Assembly: GCF_036231945.1 (NCBI RefSeq)
Contig: NZ_CP109599.1
Coordinates: forward strand, 3,318,501-3,382,500
Origin: Streptomyces sp. NBC_01429
GTDB taxonomy: Bacteria; Actinomycetota; Actinomycetes; Streptomycetales; Streptomycetaceae
Length of the DNA: 64,000 nucleotides
Reading direction: 5' to 3'
Made by a program: the position numbers and the translations under genes. Below the pieces are notes generated by a model that saw only the letters and a list, made by a program, of their open reading frames with translations, did no database searches and was not told the DNA's origin. This document shows positions 43,703-52,856 of the stretch, piece after piece. Each line of letters opens with the position of its first letter. The first letter of the stretch is position 1.

Positions 43703-43757
43703 CGCCGGAACGAAGCGGAACGGACAGCGGCAGACCCCGCCCCCGACCCCGACCCGG

Positions 43758-45218
43758 TCACGTCAGCCCCAGCGCCGGCATCGCGTAGTAGAAGACGAAC
43801 ACCGCCGACACGGCGTACATCGCCACCGGCACCTCGCGGCCCCGCCCGGTCGCCAGGCGCAGCACGCTGAAGGTGATGAAGCCGATGCCGATGCCGTTGG
43901 TGATCGAGTAGGTGAACGGCATCATCACCATGGCCAGGAAGGCCGGTACGGCGATGGTGAAGTCGCCCCAGTCGATGTCCCGTACGGACCCGGCGAGGAT
44001 CAGGAAGCCGACCGCCACCAGGGCGGGCGTCGCCGCCTGGGACGGGACCATCGTCGCCAGCGGCGTGAGGAACAGCGCCACCGCGAAGAGCGCGCCGGTC
44101 ACGACGGATGCCAGGCCCGTCCTGGCGCCCTCGCCGACCCCGGCCGTGGATTCCACGAAGCAGGTGTTCGCCGAGGCGGAGCCGGCGCCGCCGGCCGCGA
44201 CCGCGATGCCGTCGACGAAGAGGACCTTGTTGATCCCGGGGAGGTTGCCCTTCTCGTCCATCAGCTTGGCCTCGTCGCCGACGCCGAGGATCGTGCCCAT
44301 CGCGTCGAAGAAGCAGGACAGCAGCACGGTGAAGACGAACAGCAGGCCGGTGAGCACGCCGACCTTCTCGAAGCCGCCGAAGGGGCTGAAGTGCCAGAAG
44401 AGGCCGAAGTCGGGGCTGGAGACCGGGTTGCCGGGCCACTTCGGGGTGGTCAGGCCCCAGCTGGGCACCTTCACGAGCGAGTCGATGATCATCGCGAGCA
44501 CGGTCATCGCGACGATGGAGATCAGGATCGCGCCCCGCACCTTGCGGATGATCAGGACGATCGTGAGCAGCACCCCGAGGGCGAAGACCAGGACCGGCCA
44601 GCCGTGCAGATGGCCGTTGCCGCCGAGCTGGAGCGGGACGGTGGTCTGCGCGACGTCCGGGATGCGGGAGACGAAGCCGGAGTCGACCAGGCCGATCAGC
44701 ATGATGAACAGGCCGATGCCGATCGCGATGCCCTTGCGCAGTCCGGTGGGCACCGCGCTCATCACGCGCTCGCGCAGCCCGGTCGCCACCAGCAGCATCA
44801 CCACGAACCCGGCGAGGACGACCATGCCCATGGCGTCGGGCCAGCTCATCCGGGGGGCGAGCTGGAGGGCGACGATCGTGTTGACGCCGAGACCGGCCGC
44901 GAGCGCGATCGGCACATTGCCGATGACGCCCATGAGGAGGGTGGAGAAGGCGGCGGTCAGCACGGTCGCGGTGACCAGCTGGCCGTTGTCGAGCTGATGC
45001 CCGTACATGTCCTTCGCGCTGCCGAGGATGATCGGGTTCAGCACGATGATGTAGGCCATCGCGAAGAAGGTGGCGAATCCGCCGCGTACCTCACGACCGA
45101 CGGTGGAGCCGCGCTCCGAGATCCTGAAGTAGCGGTCGAGTCCGCCGGACGGCTGTCCGGAGCCGGAAGCCGGGGGCTGGGCGTCGGAACCGACCGGAGC
45201 GGTGGCCGAGGATGGCAT
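43758..45218 (-). CDS. NCS2-family purine permease (AzgA-like)
   Basis: 486 residues with ~12-14 hydrophobic helices. N-terminal MAYIIVLNPIILGSAKDMYG, GVNTIVALQLAPRMSWPDAMG and VESTAGVGEGARTGLASVVTGA match the AzgA/GhxP branch transporting guanine and hypoxanthine or adenine with protons. Direct repeats occur in its long upstream region (45219-45526). It is not in an operon. Confidence 0.92.
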   Translation of the reverse strand: MPSSATAPVGSDAQPPASGSGQPSGGLDRYFRISERGSTVGREVRGGFATFFAMAYIIVLNPIILGSAKDMYGHQLDNGQLVTATVLTAAFSTLLMGVIGNVPIALAAGLGVNTIVALQLAPRMSWPDAMGMVVLAGFVVMLLVATGLRERVMSAVPTGLRKGIAIGIGLFIMLIGLVDSGFVSRIPDVAQTTVPLQLGGNGHLHGWPVLVFALGVLLTIVLIIRKVRGAILISIVAMTVLAMIIDSLVKVPSWGLTTPKWPGNPVSSPDFGLFWHFSPFGGFEKVGVLTGLLFVFTVLLSCFFDAMGTILGVGDEAKLMDEKGNLPGINKVLFVDGIAVAAGGAGSASANTCFVESTAGVGEGARTGLASVVTGALFAVALFLTPLATMVPSQAATPALVAVGFLILAGSVRDIDWGDFTIAVPAFLAMVMMPFTYSITNGIGIGFITFSVLRLATGRGREVPVAMYAVSAVFVFYYAMPALGLT

Positions 45219-45526
45219 GCGGGACCTCAGTCGTCATACGGGAGGGATGGGGGGACGCGCGGCGACGGTGACGCGGCTGACAGCGGGCAACAGACAACAG
45301 GGCTGACCGATTCTGGATGGTCGAACGAACAAAACAAGTCAGCCAGCAAACGGTTTCAGTATGAATACATCAGTATGAATATGGGAACCCAAGATCGCTA
45401 TCTCCGCGCGTAGACCCTTGTGTCATCTGCTCCGTTCCACCCCGCTCGCACCCGCCCGCACCCCCGCCCACCCCACGGACCGGCACGGCGGCACCCCCGC
45501 GCACACCCCCGCATAGACTGACCTCC
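45219..45526. other. Divergent promoter region
   Basis: No gene. Two identical 11-base repeats CAGTATGAATA sit at 45357-45367 and 45371-45381 (period 14). This is the AT-rich regulatory region shared by the purine permease and the DUF2530 gene. ACAACAGGGCTGACCGATTC near 45293 may lie in the permease leader. Confidence 0.5.
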
Positions 45527-45838
45527 ATGAGCGGCTTTCTGACGGGAAACCCCCGGCACCCGGCACCCGAGCCCCTGGAGGGGCCGGTCGTCGGCACCGT
45601 CACGGGCGGCACGATCATCTGGTTCGCGCTCTTCCTCCTCCAGCTCCCGTTCTACGGCTGGTACAGCGACCACGGGCACGTCTGGCTGATCTGGACCTGT
45701 CTCGCCGGCACCGGACTCGGCCTCATCGGCATCTGGTACGTACGCGGCCGGGACGCGGCCCTCAAGCGCGCGGCGGCCGCCGAAGACTCCGGGGCAGGGG
45801 CAGGGGCCGGGCCGGACCCGGAAGGAACCGACGGCTGA
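45527..45838 (+). CDS. DUF2530 membrane protein
   Basis: 103 residues; two transmembrane helices (~24-45 and ~55-72) around HGHVWLIW, then charged GRDAALKR and a Gly/Ala tail. PEPLEGPVVGTVTGGTIIWF is the DUF2530 opening. Actinobacterial membrane protein of unknown function. Upstream of a P-type ATPase gene but 194 bp apart. Confidence 0.88.
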   Translation: MSGFLTGNPRHPAPEPLEGPVVGTVTGGTIIWFALFLLQLPFYGWYSDHGHVWLIWTCLAGTGLGLIGIWYVRGRDAALKRAAAAEDSGAGAGAGPDPEGTDG

Positions 45839-46031
45839 GGCCCTGGTCGTACCGGTCCCGCCAGTCACACCCGTCACGTCAGTCACACCAGAAGACCGTG
45901 CCCGCACCCTGCCCAAAGTGCCGTTCCGGCGGCCGGGCCCTCCTGCCTGGGTACGATCCTCGTCGTCCCGGAGTCTGATCTTCTGCCTGGTCGGCGGGTG
46001 AAGCCGCCCCTCCGGCCTTACCGTCATTACC

Positions 46032-48518
46032 ATGACGCAGCGGGCGAAGATCGACACCGACGGCCCCGAGCCCCATGGCCCCGAGCCGCACGGCCGTGGA
46101 TCGCATGGCCCGGCCATCGACGCGGGCGCCGAACTCGACCCCGTGCACCCCATGCAGCCGCCCGAGCCCGCAGGCCGGCACACCGGTCTGACAGCGGCCG
46201 AGGTGGCGGAACACGTCGCGCGGGGCGAGATCAACGACGTACCGGTCCGCAGCAGCCGCTCCACCGCCGAGATCGTCCGGGGCAACGTCTTCACCCGCTT
46301 CAACGCGATCATCGGCGTGCTCTGGGTGATCATGTTCTTCGTCGCGCCGATCCAGGACACCCTCTTCGGGTTCGTGATCATCGCCAACACCGGTATCGGC
46401 ATCATCCAGGAGCTGCGCGCCAAGAAGACCCTCGACGGTCTCGCGGTCATCGGCGAGGCGAAGCCGACCGTACGGCGGGACGGCGTCGCGGCCGAGATCT
46501 CCACCTCCGAGATCGTCCTCGGGGACCTCATCGAGCTGGGGCCGGGCGACAAGGTCGTGGTCGACGGCGTGGTGGCGGAGGCCGACAGCCTCGAAATCGA
46601 CGAGTCGCTCCTCACCGGCGAGGCCGACCCCGTACTGAAGCGCCCCGGCGACACGGTGATGTCCGGCAGCTTCGTGGTCGTGGGCGGCGGCGCGTTCCAC
46701 GCGACGAAGGTCGGCCGCGACGCCTACGCCGCGCAGCTCGCCGAGGAGGCGTCCCGGTTCACGCTGGTCGACTCCGAGCTGCGCAACGGCATCAGCACCA
46801 TCCTCAAGTACGTCACCTGGATGATGATCCCGACCGCGCTCGGGCTCATCCTCAGCCAGCTCGTCGTCAAGCAGAACGACTTCAAGAACTCGATCGCCAG
46901 GACCGTCGGCGGCATCGTCCCGATGATCCCCGAGGGGCTGGTGCTGCTCACCTCCGTCGCCTTCGCGATCGGCGTCATCCGGCTCGGCCGGATGAAGGTC
47001 CTCGTCCAGGAACTGCCCGCCATCGAGGGGCTGGCGCGCGTCAATGTCGTCTGCCTCGACAAGACGGGCACGCTCACCGAGGGCGGGATGGACGTCAGCG
47101 AGCTGCGACCGCTGGGCGGCGCGGACGAGGCGTACGTACGGCAGGTGCTCGGCGCGATCGGCGCCTCCGATCCGCGCCCCAACGCCAGCCTCACGGCGAT
47201 CAACGACGCCTATCGCGGGGACCGGGGCGAGTGGCCGGTGACGGCGGCGCTGCCCTTCTCTTCCGTACGCAAGTACAGCGGCGCGGCGTTCGAGGAGGCG
47301 GCCGGCCGGCCGGCGCGCTGGCTGCTCGGCGCGCCCGATGTGCTGCTCGGCGAGGACGACCCGGCCCTCACCGAGGTCGACCACCTCAACCAGCAGGGCC
47401 TGCGCGTCCTGCTGCTCGCCCGCGCCCATGCCGAACTGGACTCCCCCGAAGCTGCGGCGGGCGCGGAGCCGACCGCGCTGGTGGTCCTGGAGCAGCGGCT
47501 GCGGCCCGACGCGGCCGAGACCCTCGCGTACTTCGCCGACCAGAACGTCGCCGCCAAGGTCATCTCGGGCGACAACGCGGTCTCGGTCGGCGCGGTCGCC
47601 GCGAAGCTGGGGCTGGCGGGCGCGGAGCACACCGTCGACGCGCGGCGGCTGCCGGCCGGTCAGGAGGAGATGGCCGGGGCGCTCGAATCGGGCGCGGTCT
47701 TCGGCCGGGTCACCCCGCAGCAGAAGCGCGACATGGTCGGCGCGCTGCAATCGCGCGGCCATACGGTCGCGATGACCGGGGACGGCGTCAACGACGTCCT
47801 CGCGCTCAAGGACGCGGACATCGGCGTGTCGATGGGCTCGGGGTCGGAGGCGACGCGGGCGGTCGCGCAGATCGTCCTGATGAACAACAGCTTCGCGACG
47901 CTGCCGTCCGTGGTGGCCGAGGGCCGCCGGGTCATCGGCAACATCACCCGGGTGGCGACCCTCTTCCTCACGAAGACGGTCTACTCGGTGCTGCTGGCGA
48001 TCCTGGTGGCCTGCTTCCAGGTGGAGTACCCGTTCCTGCCGCGCCATCTGACGCTGCTGTCGACGCTGACGATCGGCATCCCGGCGTTCTTCCTGGCGCT
48101 GGCGCCGAACACGGAGCGCGCGCAGCCGAACTTCGTGCGCCGGGTGATGCGTTACGCGATTCCCTCGGGCCTGATCGCGGGCATCGCCACGTTCGTCACG
48201 TACCTGATCGCCCGCAGCTACTACACCGGTCCCGACTCCCTGGAGGCGGAGACCAGCGCGGCCACGCTCACGCTGTTCCTGGTCTCCATCTGGGTGCTGG
48301 CGATCGTGGCCCGCCCGTACACGTGGTGGCGGGTGGCGCTGGTGGTCTCGATGGGGGTGGCGTTCCTGGTGGTACTGGCGGTGCCCGCGCTTCAGCACTT
48401 CTTCGCGCTGAAGCTGGTGGGCGCGGTGATGCCGTGGACGGCGGTGGCGATCGCGGTGGTGGCGTCGGCGGCGCTGGAGTACTGCTGGCGGCTGGTGGGG
48501 CGGAAGATGCCCGCGTGA
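46032..48518 (+). CDS. P-type cation ATPase
   Basis: 828 residues. The phosphorylation motif DKTGT has Asp343, TGEADP is the actuator loop, and TGDGVNDVLALKDADIGVSMG the hinge. Transmembrane helices lie at ~95-135, ~255-325 and ~640-800, with PEGL in TM4 instead of a heavy-metal CPx motif, so a P2- or P3-like transporter of an alkali or alkaline-earth cation. The first ~45 residues are His/Gly/Pro-rich (PHGPEPHGRGSHG) and might bind metal. Cation not determinable. Confidence 0.92.
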   Translation: MTQRAKIDTDGPEPHGPEPHGRGSHGPAIDAGAELDPVHPMQPPEPAGRHTGLTAAEVAEHVARGEINDVPVRSSRSTAEIVRGNVFTRFNAIIGVLWVIMFFVAPIQDTLFGFVIIANTGIGIIQELRAKKTLDGLAVIGEAKPTVRRDGVAAEISTSEIVLGDLIELGPGDKVVVDGVVAEADSLEIDESLLTGEADPVLKRPGDTVMSGSFVVVGGGAFHATKVGRDAYAAQLAEEASRFTLVDSELRNGISTILKYVTWMMIPTALGLILSQLVVKQNDFKNSIARTVGGIVPMIPEGLVLLTSVAFAIGVIRLGRMKVLVQELPAIEGLARVNVVCLDKTGTLTEGGMDVSELRPLGGADEAYVRQVLGAIGASDPRPNASLTAINDAYRGDRGEWPVTAALPFSSVRKYSGAAFEEAAGRPARWLLGAPDVLLGEDDPALTEVDHLNQQGLRVLLLARAHAELDSPEAAAGAEPTALVVLEQRLRPDAAETLAYFADQNVAAKVISGDNAVSVGAVAAKLGLAGAEHTVDARRLPAGQEEMAGALESGAVFGRVTPQQKRDMVGALQSRGHTVAMTGDGVNDVLALKDADIGVSMGSGSEATRAVAQIVLMNNSFATLPSVVAEGRRVIGNITRVATLFLTKTVYSVLLAILVACFQVEYPFLPRHLTLLSTLTIGIPAFFLALAPNTERAQPNFVRRVMRYAIPSGLIAGIATFVTYLIARSYYTGPDSLEAETSAATLTLFLVSIWVLAIVARPYTWWRVALVVSMGVAFLVVLAVPALQHFFALKLVGAVMPWTAVAIAVVASAALEYCWRLVGRKMPA

Positions 48519-48568
48519 CGATGTCCGCATGAGGGTGTCCGCGTGACGATGTCCGCATGAGGGTGCCC
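48513..48568 (+). repeat. 14/28-bp tandem repeats at the ATPase stop
   Basis: Two 28-bp units, themselves paired 14-bp halves (GCGTGACGATGTCC/GCATGAGGGTGTCC). The first includes the TGA stop, and similar bases lie just before it. Slippage here would not change the protein length. Confidence 0.75.
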
Positions 48569-48589
48569 GCGTGAAAGTGGACGTCACGG

Positions 48590-48624
48590 AGGAGGGGCCC
48601 GGCAGACAATGCCGGGCCCCTCCT
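48590..48624. terminator. Strong bidirectional terminator
   Basis: AGGAGGGGCCCGGCA (48590-48604) and its complement (48610-48624), perfect 15-bp stem, 5-nt loop, between convergent genes ending at 48518 and 48660. Confidence 0.9.
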
Positions 48625-48659
48625 GCTTGGTTATGCGGGTGATACGCGGGTGATGCGTC

Positions 48660-49544
48660 CTACTTCTTGATCTTGACGAGGGTGCCCGCCGCGTTGACCG
48701 CCGGAGTGGTCGTCGTACCGGCGAAGCTCCAGCGCCAGTAACCCTCGGCCGTCGTCTTCGTGGTGGTGGTCTTCAGCGCACCGGTGTTGGAACCCTTGAC
48801 CGTCTTGATGGTCGTGTAGGTGGAGCTGTTCTTCTTACGGAACTGGAGCTTCACGGACTGCCCCGCGTACCCCGCGTACTTCGCCGTGTCCCAGTTGGCA
48901 CGCGACAGCTTCCCCGTGACCGTGAGGGTCTTGCCCTTCTTGACCGGCTTCGGGGTCGCGGCGACCGTCAGCTTGGACAGCCGCTGGAGCCGGATCTTGG
49001 TGTAGTTGTCCTTCTGGACGTACGAGTCGTCCTTGGCGATCGCGAGCGCGCCGACCTTCCAGTTCGTGGCGTCCGTGTTGATCAGCCAGGCCGGGTCGAC
49101 CGTGATGGAGAGCGTGCAGGTCGAGGTGGTGGCGTTGGCCGCCTTGCACGACGCCTTGTCCTCGTTCTGCTCGAACCAGAAGAGGTCGTCGGCGTTCTCG
49201 TCCTGGAGATCGGAGCCGATCCACAGGATGGTGGCGGCGTCGGCGATGCCCGAGGGGTGCGACGCGGTGATCGCGATCGACACCTTCTTGGCGGCCGTGG
49301 TGCCGACGATGATCGGCTTGCCACCGTTCACCACGGTCTTGCTGATCACCGGCGCCTCGGCGGCCTTCGCCGCGAAACCCTGCGCCTTCGGCGTGTGCGC
49401 GGTGGCGGAGCCGCCCTGCCACGACCAGCCGGCGAGCGGGGCGGGCACGCGGTCGCCGGACTGCGCGGCCTGCGAGGCCGGCACGGCGAGAGCGGACAGG
49501 GCCAGGGCGCCGGAGACAACGGCAACAGTGGCGCGCGTACGCAT
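48660..49544 (-). CDS. Secreted Ig-like domain protein (possibly DUF5707)
   Basis: 294 residues; GGGGGAA precedes ATG 49544. A signal peptide ends at about ASQAAQS (residue ~27). The mature part has an Ile/Val/Thr-rich N-domain (VVNGGKPIIVGTTAAKKVSI, then ILWIGSDLQDENADDLFWFE) and a C-terminal domain with LTVTGKLSRANWDTAKY, likely two beta-sandwich domains. The pattern recalls DUF5707, from memory. One pair of cysteines in CKAANATTSTC. Extracellular; role unknown. Confidence 0.8.
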   Translation of the reverse strand: MRTRATVAVVSGALALSALAVPASQAAQSGDRVPAPLAGWSWQGGSATAHTPKAQGFAAKAAEAPVISKTVVNGGKPIIVGTTAAKKVSIAITASHPSGIADAATILWIGSDLQDENADDLFWFEQNEDKASCKAANATTSTCTLSITVDPAWLINTDATNWKVGALAIAKDDSYVQKDNYTKIRLQRLSKLTVAATPKPVKKGKTLTVTGKLSRANWDTAKYAGYAGQSVKLQFRKKNSSTYTTIKTVKGSNTGALKTTTTKTTAEGYWRWSFAGTTTTPAVNAAGTLVKIKK

Positions 49545-49795
49545 GTGTTTCCCCCAGTGGAGACGGGGCCTCGCGGCGCGTTGTCCGCCGCGGCGGGGCC
49601 CATGTGTCAATCGGATCCGCGGAGCTGCCGATCCGACTGACCAGACCGGAGACACACACGAATGGTTGTACAAAAATATGAAGTAATTGCGAAGATCGTT
49701 TATTCGGCCGGACGTCTGGGCCCCGCTTGGGCCCCGAGGTGGGCCCACGGGCCCTTCGACTGCGGGGCACGCCTCTCTAGTGTGCGGATATATAC

Positions 49796-52750
49796 GTGCC
49801 GTGGTCGGGGGGCTGGGCCGACATCGTCGGTGGTGTGGCGGAAAGGTCTCCGTTGTTGAACTCGAAGAGCCTGGCTCTCCAGGCCGGCATACCCGCGCAT
49901 CGCTGGGAGTTGCCGCGCTCCCTCGTCATGACGCGGGTCCTGCTGTATCTGATGTTCGTTCTCACGCTGCTGGGCGGCGTGGGCGTGCTGAACTCACTGC
50001 TGGAACTGGGCAGCCGCGTCACACCGACGCTCACTCTGGCCGCGCTGTACGCGATGACGCCGGGAATCGCCGCCGTGATCCTGGCGCGGCTCCTGTGGAC
50101 CGGTGGCGCGGCGGTCAGGTACGCGCTGACCGCTCTCCAGGCGTGGCTGCTGATCGGCGGCATCGCCAATCTGTACGGGGGGTCCACGCGCGGCCTCAGC
50201 CAGCTGCTCCTGCCGGGCGCTCTGCTCGCGCTGGTCAGCGTCGGCGCCAGCCGCGACTGGTTCGAACTGCCCCCGGAACGGCGGGCCGTACGGCCACGCT
50301 GGACGCCTGAGCGACTACGTCGGGACCTGGTCCCGTCGATTCCGCATCTGATCGGGTGGCGCCGGAATCGCGGTCAGTCGACCGTGGAGTACGTGGGCCT
50401 GGTCTCCCTGGTCGCCCTGATCATCGGAACGCTGGTCTTCAGCGGCGTGGGCAACCAGATCTCGGGCGGTCTCCAGACCGCGGTCTGCAACATCCTCGGC
50501 GGCGACTGCTCCAACGACGCGGCCGGGGGCGGCGGTAACGGTGGCGGTGACTCAGCAGGCGGCGGTAACGGTGGTGGCGACTCGGCAGGCGGCGCCTCGG
50601 GGGGCGCTTCCGGCGGCGGTGACTCGGGCGGAAGCTCCGGCGGTGCTTCGGGAGGTGCTTCGGGTGGCGATTCCGGGGGTGTCTCTGGGGGAAGTTCCGG
50701 TGGAAGCTCGGGCGGCGTCGCCTCCGGCGGCTCGTCCGGCGGCTCCGACTCCGGGGGAAACAACTCGGGTGGGTCCAACTCGGGCGGGTCCAACTCCGGT
50801 GGCAGCAACTCCGGTGGCAGCAACTCCGGCGGGAACAACTCCGGTGGCAGCAGTGGTGGAGAAGACGATGACGACGACGGGGGCGCCGTCGTAGGTGGTG
50901 CCTCGGGCGGTTCCAGTTCGGGCGGCTCCAGCTCCGGTGGGTCGAACTCCGGGGGCTCGAACTCCGGCGGGTCGAACTCCGGTGGGAGCGACGGCGGTAA
51001 CGACAACGGCGGCGGCGCGGCGGCGGGCGGTGCCTCGGGCGGCTCCAGCTCCGGCGGCAGCAGCAGCGGTGGCTCGTCCGGCGGATCGAGTTCGGGCGGC
51101 TCAAGCTCCGGGGGCTCGTCCGGGGGCTCGTCGGGAGGATCCTCCGGCGGGTCCAGTTCAGGCGGATCGAGCAACGGCGGATCCTCCGGCGGCAGCTCCT
51201 CCGGTGGCAGCTCTTCCGGCGGCAGCTCTTCCGGTGGCAGCTCTTCCGGCGGCAGCTCTTCCGGTGGTTCAAGCTCCGGCGGATCCAGTGGCGGTTCCTC
51301 GGGCGGCAGCAGCGGCGGCTCATCCGGCGGCAGCAGCGGCGGCTCGTCCGGCGGTTCGAGTTCGGGCGGTTCGAGCGGCGGCAGCAGCGGTGGCTCGTCC
51401 GGCGGTTCGAGTTCCGGCGGTTCGAGTTCGGGCGGTTCGAGCGGCGGCAGCAGCGGTGGCTCGTCCGGCGGGTCGAGTTCCGGTGGCTCCTCCGGCGGGA
51501 GCAGCAGCAGCGGCGGCTCCAGCTCCGGCGGGTCGACCGGCGGCGTCGACTGCTGGCCGGTCATGGCGCCCTGGGGCATGACGCAGAACTGCCGGGACAC
51601 CGGCAGCAGCGGCGGATCCAGTGGCGGATCGTCCGGCGGGAACGACGACAAAGACAAAGACAAGGACAAGGATGACAATAAGGATGACAAGAACGACTGT
51701 CTGAACGGCACCAACGTCGCGTTCTCCGGCAGCGTGGTCACGGGCGCGGCAGGCAGTGGCCGCTACACACTCGCCGCCTCGGCCGGAGCCCGTAACCGCG
51801 TGGTCGCCGGGCGGATCGACGGCCGTGGTGTCACGTACGCGGCCGGCCCCGGGCCCTCTCCGATGGACGTGATGGCGGTGGTGTCCGCAGCCTCCATCGC
51901 CGGCGTCGACACCTACCAGAGCATCGAGGACAAGCTCAGCAACGCTCTCGGTCTCACCGACGAGCCGAAGCCGCCGCCGGAGCCCAGGCCCAAGCCCAAG
52001 GACGACGACAACGACGACGACAAGGACAAGGGGGATGACCCTAAGGACGCCCCCAAGGACGACCCCGAGGACGGGCCTGGCAACGGCGCCAAGGATGGCG
52101 GCAAGGGCGGGAGTTGCTCCGACGCCGAGAACGACCCCATGCGCGCTCTGGACGACGTTCCGGACTACAGGCCGGGCATCCAGGAGAGCAAGGACTGGGC
52201 GAGGGAGGTCGAGGAGATCGCCAAGAAGAACCCCCTGACCGAGAACCTCACGGCCGAGGACGCCTGGGTCATCGCCAAGTACACCGGCAGCTGGGCCGCC
52301 GACCTCAACAAGTACCTGCGCGGCGGCAAGGTGCCCGGATCGTTCCACGACCCGTCCGCCAAGGTGGATCTGATGGACGATGCGCTGAGCCATCTTCCTC
52401 CGGTCCCCGATCTCACCGTCTACCGGGGAACGTTCATGCCGGAAGACGTCCTCAATCAACTCCTGGGCGGTGACCCGGTCACCTTCCCCGAGTACCTGAG
52501 CACGTCCACCGACCTCGGCAAGGCGGAAACCGCCCTGGGCCGGGCCAACGGCGGCGGCATGAAGGGCGAGAAGGTGCTGCTCGAAATCGAGACCAGCAAC
52601 GGCCGCAACGTCGACCCGCTCTCCCGCTACCGCGGCAAGGAATCGGAAGTACTCATCCCGCGCGACGGAAAGTTCGAGATGACCAGCGTCGAGACACGCG
52701 TCATCGACGGCAAGGAAGTCAAGGTCGTCAAGGTCAAGCAGACCGGCTGA
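49796..52750 (+). CDS. Membrane protein with Flp-pilin leader, Gly/Ser linker and ADP-ribosyltransferase domain
   Basis: 984 residues from GTG 49796 (49835 and 49928 are alternatives). Order: four transmembrane helices (~46-68, 77-98, 103-123, 129-149); RNRG193|QSTVE198Y with a hydrophobic helix (200-219), fitting the Flp prepilin motif; AVC with Cys231 and Cys238; a ~340-residue Gly/Ser/Asn linker (~242-583); a Lys/Asp-rich stretch; a middle domain (~640-725); Pro/Asp linker; and an ADP-ribosyltransferase domain (~790-984). ART landmarks: R877 in VYRGT, STS at 902-904 (YLSTSTD), and E949-x-E951 (KESEVL), the R-S-E class that modifies arginine-type targets. Toxin role inferred; no immunity gene seen. 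Confidence 0.85.
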   Translation: MPWSGGWADIVGGVAERSPLLNSKSLALQAGIPAHRWELPRSLVMTRVLLYLMFVLTLLGGVGVLNSLLELGSRVTPTLTLAALYAMTPGIAAVILARLLWTGGAAVRYALTALQAWLLIGGIANLYGGSTRGLSQLLLPGALLALVSVGASRDWFELPPERRAVRPRWTPERLRRDLVPSIPHLIGWRRNRGQSTVEYVGLVSLVALIIGTLVFSGVGNQISGGLQTAVCNILGGDCSNDAAGGGGNGGGDSAGGGNGGGDSAGGASGGASGGGDSGGSSGGASGGASGGDSGGVSGGSSGGSSGGVASGGSSGGSDSGGNNSGGSNSGGSNSGGSNSGGSNSGGNNSGGSSGGEDDDDDGGAVVGGASGGSSSGGSSSGGSNSGGSNSGGSNSGGSDGGNDNGGGAAAGGASGGSSSGGSSSGGSSGGSSSGGSSSGGSSGGSSGGSSGGSSSGGSSNGGSSGGSSSGGSSSGGSSSGGSSSGGSSSGGSSSGGSSGGSSGGSSGGSSGGSSGGSSGGSSSGGSSGGSSGGSSGGSSSGGSSSGGSSGGSSGGSSGGSSSGGSSGGSSSSGGSSSGGSTGGVDCWPVMAPWGMTQNCRDTGSSGGSSGGSSGGNDDKDKDKDKDDNKDDKNDCLNGTNVAFSGSVVTGAAGSGRYTLAASAGARNRVVAGRIDGRGVTYAAGPGPSPMDVMAVVSAASIAGVDTYQSIEDKLSNALGLTDEPKPPPEPRPKPKDDDNDDDKDKGDDPKDAPKDDPEDGPGNGAKDGGKGGSCSDAENDPMRALDDVPDYRPGIQESKDWAREVEEIAKKNPLTENLTAEDAWVIAKYTGSWAADLNKYLRGGKVPGSFHDPSAKVDLMDDALSHLPPVPDLTVYRGTFMPEDVLNQLLGGDPVTFPEYLSTSTDLGKAETALGRANGGGMKGEKVLLEIETSNGRNVDPLSRYRGKESEVLIPRDGKFEMTSVETRVIDGKEVKVVKVKQTG
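50521..51545 (+). repeat. Low-complexity Gly/Ser-encoding repeats
   Basis: About 1 kb of degenerate GGC/TCG/TCC-type codons encoding GGSS, GGNS and GGDS units, with runs of near-identical 12-15 bp blocks (for example around 51190-51270). It forms the extended linker of the ART protein and is prone to length change. Confidence 0.85.
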
Positions 52751-52756
52751 GCCCCG

Positions 52757-52793
52757 GCACAGGGCCTGCGTAGGCCCTACGCAGGCCCTGTGC
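52757..52793 (+). terminator. Terminator after the ART gene
   Basis: GCACAGGGCCTGCGTAG (52757-52773) and its complement (52777-52793), perfect 17-bp stem with a 3-nt loop, 7 bases after the stop. Confidence 0.9.
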
Positions 52794-52856
52794 GGCGTGG
52801 ACCGGAAGGTCGCGTCGCACAGGGCCTCCTTATCGCGGGGCCGACCGCCTCCGCCG

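Noticed and set aside
45879..48587. 902-residue minus-strand frame
   Set aside because: Shadow of the P-type ATPase; the DKTGT motif lies on the plus strand.
50374..51741. 455-residue Pro/Glu/Leu repeat protein on the minus strand
   Set aside because: Antisense of the Gly/Ser linker; the repeats come from GGC/TCC codons, not selection.
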